The notes under the pieces: generated by a model
What the model was told of the DNA's origin: nothing
Seen by the model: the letters and a program-made list of their open reading frames with translations, nothing else
The model's database searches: none
Translations under genes and position numbers: made by a program
DNA from: Hirudo medicinalis
Taxonomy: Eukaryota; Annelida; Clitellata; Hirudinida; Hirudinidae
Direction: 5' to 3'
Assembly (NCBI GenBank): GCA_011800805.1
Contig: MPNW01000816.1
Span: 60,149 to 89,665, forward strand
Length of the DNA stretch: 29,517 nt
Part shown: in pieces, positions 29,286-29,517 of the stretch
Layout of the letters: each line of letters begins with the position of its first letter
Position numbering within the stretch: the first letter of the stretch is position 1

Positions 29286-29517
29286 ATGGATAATTCTTGG
29301 GAGCCGATATTGAGTGCAAATTCTATCCTTTTGCCGCGCTGCTTGAAAAGGATCGAAAAGGATATCAAAGACATCACTAAGAACCCTCCACAAGGAATAT
29401 TTGCTTTGCCAGATGAGGATAACGTGGGAATAATGAGAGTTATGATAACGGGTCCTTCAGGCACTCCTTATCATGGTGGCATGTTCAGTTTTCTTATAGA
29501 ATTTGCAAACGATTATC
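29286..29517 (+). CDS. UBE2Z-like: UBE2Z-like ubiquitin-conjugating enzyme, copy 4, 5' part (runs off the window)
   Basis: ATG at 29286 opens 77 codons with no stop to the window end. It reads MDNSWEPILSANSILLPRCL, then NPPQGIFALPDEDN, ITGPSGTPYHGGMFSF. It is most like copy 2, matching from SWEP onward, but has a shorter N-terminus. The catalytic region is beyond the window. The start lies 52 bases after the solo LTR, and the leader seen in copy 2 lies about 620 bases upstream here. Confidence 0.8.
   Translation, partial: MDNSWEPILSANSILLPRCLKRIEKDIKDITKNPPQGIFALPDEDNVGIMRVMITGPSGTPYHGGMFSFLIEFANDY

Overview
This is a eukaryotic, animal nuclear window. It is A+T-rich, full of microsatellites, and its genes are split by short GT-AG introns. 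Cellular CCHC zinc knuckles, fucolectin-type (FTP) lectin domains, a PAN plus C-type lectin protein and UBE2Z-type E2 enzymes together point to an invertebrate metazoan. I cannot name the phylum from the sequence; a marine lophotrochozoan is only a guess. All gene models were read by eye from frame, splice consensus and domain pattern, with no transcript support.

Layout: (1) 1-132 is the 3' end of a CNBP-like CCHC zinc-knuckle gene on the + strand. (2) 2076-20860 (+) is one very large secreted lectin gene. I can thread 35 coding exons through it as a single open frame of 5415 nt (about 1804 residues). It encodes a signal peptide, seven FTP domains each split over two exons, a 166-residue Pro/Gly-rich exon with 14 copies of an IPGGGTGF-like octapeptide, two more FTP domains each preceded by a pair of 27/30-nt microexons, and a tail of tiny exons. 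Every one of the 34 introns I placed is phase 1. (3) 21996-23290 (+) is a three-exon gene for a secreted protein with a PAN/apple-like domain and a C-type lectin domain carrying a QPD motif. (4) 24282-29517 holds four intronless UBE2Z-like E2 genes arranged as two head-to-head (- then +) pairs, a tandem duplication of one divergent pair. The last gene runs off the window.

Mobile and repetitive DNA: a 320-bp solo LTR with perfect TG...CA ends and a 5-bp target-site duplication (cccag) sits in sense orientation 52 bp upstream of the fourth UBE2Z-like gene. Introns contain two tRNA-derived elements (Glu-CUC-like and Leu/Ser-like), three copies of a 'tttatatagcgcc' repeat family, 18-24-bp minisatellites, and long GAT, ATC, AAT and ATT tracts. 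One ATC tract encloses a 423-base N gap and one GAT tract encloses a single N.

The most striking item is the lectin gene. It has uniform 1-1 symmetric exons, many of them micro-sized, a conserved 51/219-nt exon super-repeat, and an elastomer-like repeat between lectin domains. This architecture would let almost any exon be skipped or duplicated without losing frame, so it could generate protein variants. That is inference and needs transcript data. The second is the duplicated divergent UBE2Z retrogene pair, with its conserved shared promoter and the LTR inserted beside one copy.
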